Origin: Sphagnum compactum
Lineage: Eukaryota; Bryophyta; Sphagnopsida; Sphagnales
Length of the DNA stretch: 64,000 bases
Direction of reading: 5' to 3'
Assembly: GCA_965153455.1 (NCBI GenBank)
Contig: OZ234502.1
Span: 2,645,267 to 2,709,266 of the forward strand
Every line of letters begins with the position of its first letter. Within the stretch, counting starts at the first letter, position 1. Positions 61,560 to 64,000 of this stretch are shown in pieces. Under the pieces are notes generated by a model that was given only the letters and a program-made list of their open reading frames with translations, was not told where the DNA came from and searched no databases. The position numbers and the translations under genes were made by a program.

Positions 61560-62235
61560 AAGACGAAATTAGGAATCCAAGGATGTTAAAGGTTGGGTGA
61601 AGAGTTGGGAATCCTTAGAGGTCAAGGGTCTTGTGCAAGAGTTTAGAGTCAATAATAAAAAATCTTGGGAGCAAGGTTGAAGGGAGTTGGAAGTCTTGGT
61701 AGGTTGAGCGGAATTGAAAGTCTTAGTGTGTCAAGGGTTTTCAGAAGGAGTTAGGAGTCCCAAGAGGTCAAGGATCTTGGGTGGGAGGTGAAAATCCTAA
61801 TGAATCAAAGGGAATTGGGAGTCTAAATGGGTCAATGATCTTGAGTGGGAGTTGAAAATCCTGACGAATCAAAGGGAATTGGGAGTCCAAATGGGTCAAA
61901 GATCTTGGGTGAAAATCAAGAATCCCATGGGGTTAAGGATCTTGGGTGGTGATAGTTGAAAGTCCTAGTGGGTTGAATATTTTTGGTGATAGTTGGGAGT
62001 CTTAGAAGTTTGAAAGGAGTCAAGAATCTTAAGATCAAAAGGAGTAGAAAGTTTCGATGGGTGAAAAGTCTTGGGTGGAAATCAAAAATTTCAATCAATT
62101 GAAGGGAATTGGGAATTTCAATCGGTTAAAGGTCTTGGGCAAGAATCAAGAATCCTAGGAAGTTGAGGGGAGTCAATAGTCTCAACAAGTTGAAAGGAAT
62201 CAAGAATCTTAATAGGTTGATGTATAACTGTGAAC
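61560..62235 (-). repeat. Related tandem array, minus orientation
   Basis: Degenerate array with a period of about 63 bp in its best part (61765-61905), built from GGTCAAGGATCTTGGGTGGG, GAAAATCCTAATGAATCAAA and GGGAATTGGGAGTC. Its reverse complement resembles the array at 57.4-57.9 kb; the closest match is 57801-57845 against 61737-61783. Confidence 0.85.
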
Positions 62236-62619
62236 CCAATTACTAGGGAGGGTAGTCGGGTAAAACAAACCCAAAAAAAAAAAACATAACATAACAAAAA
62301 GCAAGGAAAACTATTGTTTGAAGTAGTCCTACCTTTAGACAATTTTTAAATTTTTTTTTTCCTAAACAAGTTAAATGACTAGAAAATACTCATGCATTAT
62401 AAAACTGCAACTCTTTCATATTACCATCAACATTATGCACATTACCTTCCAATAACTACCTTTTGTTGCAAATACCATCATATTCCAACAATTCCAAAAA
62501 ATATTAAATGAAACTAAGAAAAAAATAATCCAAAAAATAGACAAAAATAAGAATATTCTATACACAGATGAATTTACACTCACACATCCAAGAAGTCAAA
62601 GTAGAAATAAAGTACATGA

Positions 62620-62725
62620 GAAGGGTTTCAAAATAAGGCTTTCGAGATTTGAGGTCCCATCTTGAGGCCATTAGGCTGAGGGGGAGGGACTAAGAATCTT
62701 GGAAAACCCTATTTTGAAACCCTTC
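62620..62725. repeat. Inverted repeat with 17-bp arms (hairpin or tiny MITE)
   Basis: Left arm GAAGGGTTTCAAAATA (from 62620) and right arm TATTTTGAAACCCTTC (to 62725) are reverse complements, extended by AAGG/CCCT with one mismatch. The loop of about 68 bases contains purine-rich sequence. It may be a small transposon relic or a transcribed hairpin. Confidence 0.7.
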
Positions 62726-62739
62726 TTCGGCGTAAAGAA

Positions 62740-63740
62740 CTAGTTAAATTTTTTAAAATTTTTTTTCATTTTTTCTCTATACGCCTTCTTTTGCTACTTT
62801 CTTTTTCTTTGCCTTAACCCTAGCCATTACTTTCCCTTGCTTTCTTTCTACGTGCACCTTTCTTGTTTCAGCGGATAGTACAAGGCATCTTCCTTTTTTT
62901 GTTTCTATGCATGCCTTTTTTTTGCCGGCGGATTGTATAAGGTGTCGTTTCTTTGCTTTCACTCAACGAGGCCGAGGTTGGAACATCAACATCGCCATCG
63001 CTCAAGTTCATGCATGTCATTTAGGTTTTTTTTATCTCTTCCTACCAACCTTTCTCTCCTTCATTTTTTTTTTCATTATTCTCCTTCATCTTGTCTATTC
63101 TTGGTTTCAATTTTCTCACTTTGTTTTTCTCAATTTTCTTTTTTGAGTTTTTTTCTAAAAAAAAATCTTTCATTCATTTCCACATTTGCGCTTGCCTATT
63201 TTCTTCTTGAGCATTTTTGCAGCTTTCTTGTGACATTGATTTTCTTAATTTTCATTTTTTATGTGCTTCTCATCGCCATCTTCTCTAACATGCTCTATGC
63301 TTTTCTCCTACAACACAATTTATGCAACCCGTTTTATTTTCTTCTTATGGAGATTTTCTAACGATCTTCATTTTTTTATTTGAAAATTTTCATTGCAATT
63401 TCCCCTTGTTTCTTGATTTCTTCCATTACATGTGAGGTGAAGCACACTTTATTTTCTTTGTTTATCATTCTCCAAGCACAACATTTCTGAAAGCCTTTTT
63501 GGTTCTATTGATTTTTTATTCTTCCATTTGATCTTTATTTGGTTTTTAAAAACATTCTTCTATTTTTTCCTTCCTTTACATTTTGTACTCATCTTGTATT
63601 TTGTTTTAAAAATTTTGTAGGTGTTCATGCCAGTTTTTTTTTCTACTTCCTTTACTTTTTTTCTTTATTTTTGGCACTATTTCCTGTAAGATGTTTTCTT
63701 CCTTTTTATTTTTCTGTATTTGTGTACCAATTCCCAATGG
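62740..63740. other. T-rich sequence before the right-edge open frame
   Basis: Pyrimidine-rich on the plus strand, with Phe/Leu/Ser-rich open frames (62907-63787) that are composition artefacts. It could be a leader or promoter for the frame starting at 63744; no motif shows this. Confidence 0.4.
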
Positions 63741-63743
63741 CTG

Positions 63744-64000
63744 ATGTTTGTGGACCATCTTCTAATAGAACTTCGATCTCCACTTGAAGAAGTTGTGGTC
63801 AATCAACATTTTTCTTCATTCAATAATCTTGAACAATTTTTTGAACAAGAAGCTTTTGGATCATATTCTTTATTTTTTTCCACACCTTCTATTATGCTGT
63901 TTACACCTTCTATTAGTAGTGATGCTGATTTGTTATGGTTTAAGGACGGATTTGACATTTATTTTAAATTGTTTGATTTTTCTAATTCTCCTCAAGTTTA
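63744..64000 (+). CDS. Open frame running off the right edge, unknown
   Basis: An ATG at 63744 opens a frame of about 85 codons that is still open at the window end. The start reads MFVDHLLIELRSPLEEVVVN, followed by an aromatic- and acidic-rich stretch containing EQFFEQEAFGSYS and LLWFKDGFDIYFKLFDF. In AT-rich DNA an open frame of this length without a stop is mildly unusual. I do not recognise a family; a retroelement or a host gene is equally possible. Confidence 0.3.
   Translation, partial: MFVDHLLIELRSPLEEVVVNQHFSSFNNLEQFFEQEAFGSYSLFFSTPSIMLFTPSISSDADLLWFKDGFDIYFKLFDFSNSPQV

Noticed and set aside
62907-63787. Phe-rich plus-strand frames resembling membrane proteins
   Set aside because: T-rich composition alone gives Phe/Leu/Ser runs in all three frames.
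1-64000. CRISPR arrays, bacterial operons or phage genes
   Set aside because: Spliced plant genes and transposon ends throughout; tandem arrays lack a repeat-spacer pattern.

Overview
The window looks like nuclear DNA of a land plant. Evidence: spliced genes with plant-type introns, plant-restricted or plant-typical families (VQ-motif protein, mTERF-like protein ending in the CTRCWVRF tail, HMA2/4-type heavy-metal ATPase, plant-type nicotinamidase), CCCTAAA telomere-like repeats, and transposon ends of CACTA and PIF/Harbinger type. The species cannot be fixed from sequence. A seed-free plant (for example a bryophyte) would fit, but this is a guess.

Layout. Gene islands of moderate GC are separated by long AT-rich stretches without convincing genes. 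Island 1 (about 0.8-8.9 kb): COP9 signalosome subunit 3 (CSN3, + strand, N-terminus missing) and an intronless VQ-motif gene (- strand). AT-rich desert (8.9-18.4 kb). Island 2 (about 20.2-22.0 kb): a two-exon mTERF-like gene (- strand). Mobile-element region (24.4-27.6 kb): a probable decayed PIF/Harbinger-like element with imperfect terminal inverted repeats, a broken Myb/trihelix DNA-binding reading frame and a GC-richer insertion. Island 3 (29.8-37.7 kb): an eleven-exon P1B-type Zn/Cd ATPase of 1357 aa (- strand). Desert (37.7-50.0 kb) with CACTA-type ends at 44306 and 48632 enclosing a CTAAATTA-type minisatellite and a cluster of ACACGTGTC words. Island 4 (50.0-57.1 kb): a five-exon nicotinamidase gene and a MYCBP-like gene (both - strand). 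The last 7 kb hold two related minisatellite arrays in opposite orientation and an open frame that runs off the right edge.

The genes do not form an operon-like unit; they are independent housekeeping and regulatory genes (protein degradation control, defence/MAPK-linked regulation, organelle gene expression, metal export, NAD salvage). The best leads are a tandem duplication of the terminal exon of the nicotinamidase gene, an unusual His/Cys-rich N-terminal extension with bacterial-like GDH motifs on the metal ATPase, two GC-AG introns whose phases prove them, the PIF/Harbinger-like element with its related 207-bp MITE 18 kb away, and the CT/GA runs or short tandem arrays on the 5' side of most genes.

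Exon borders were worked out by hand from reading frame, splice sites, phase and remembered family sequence; no alignment or transcript data was available.
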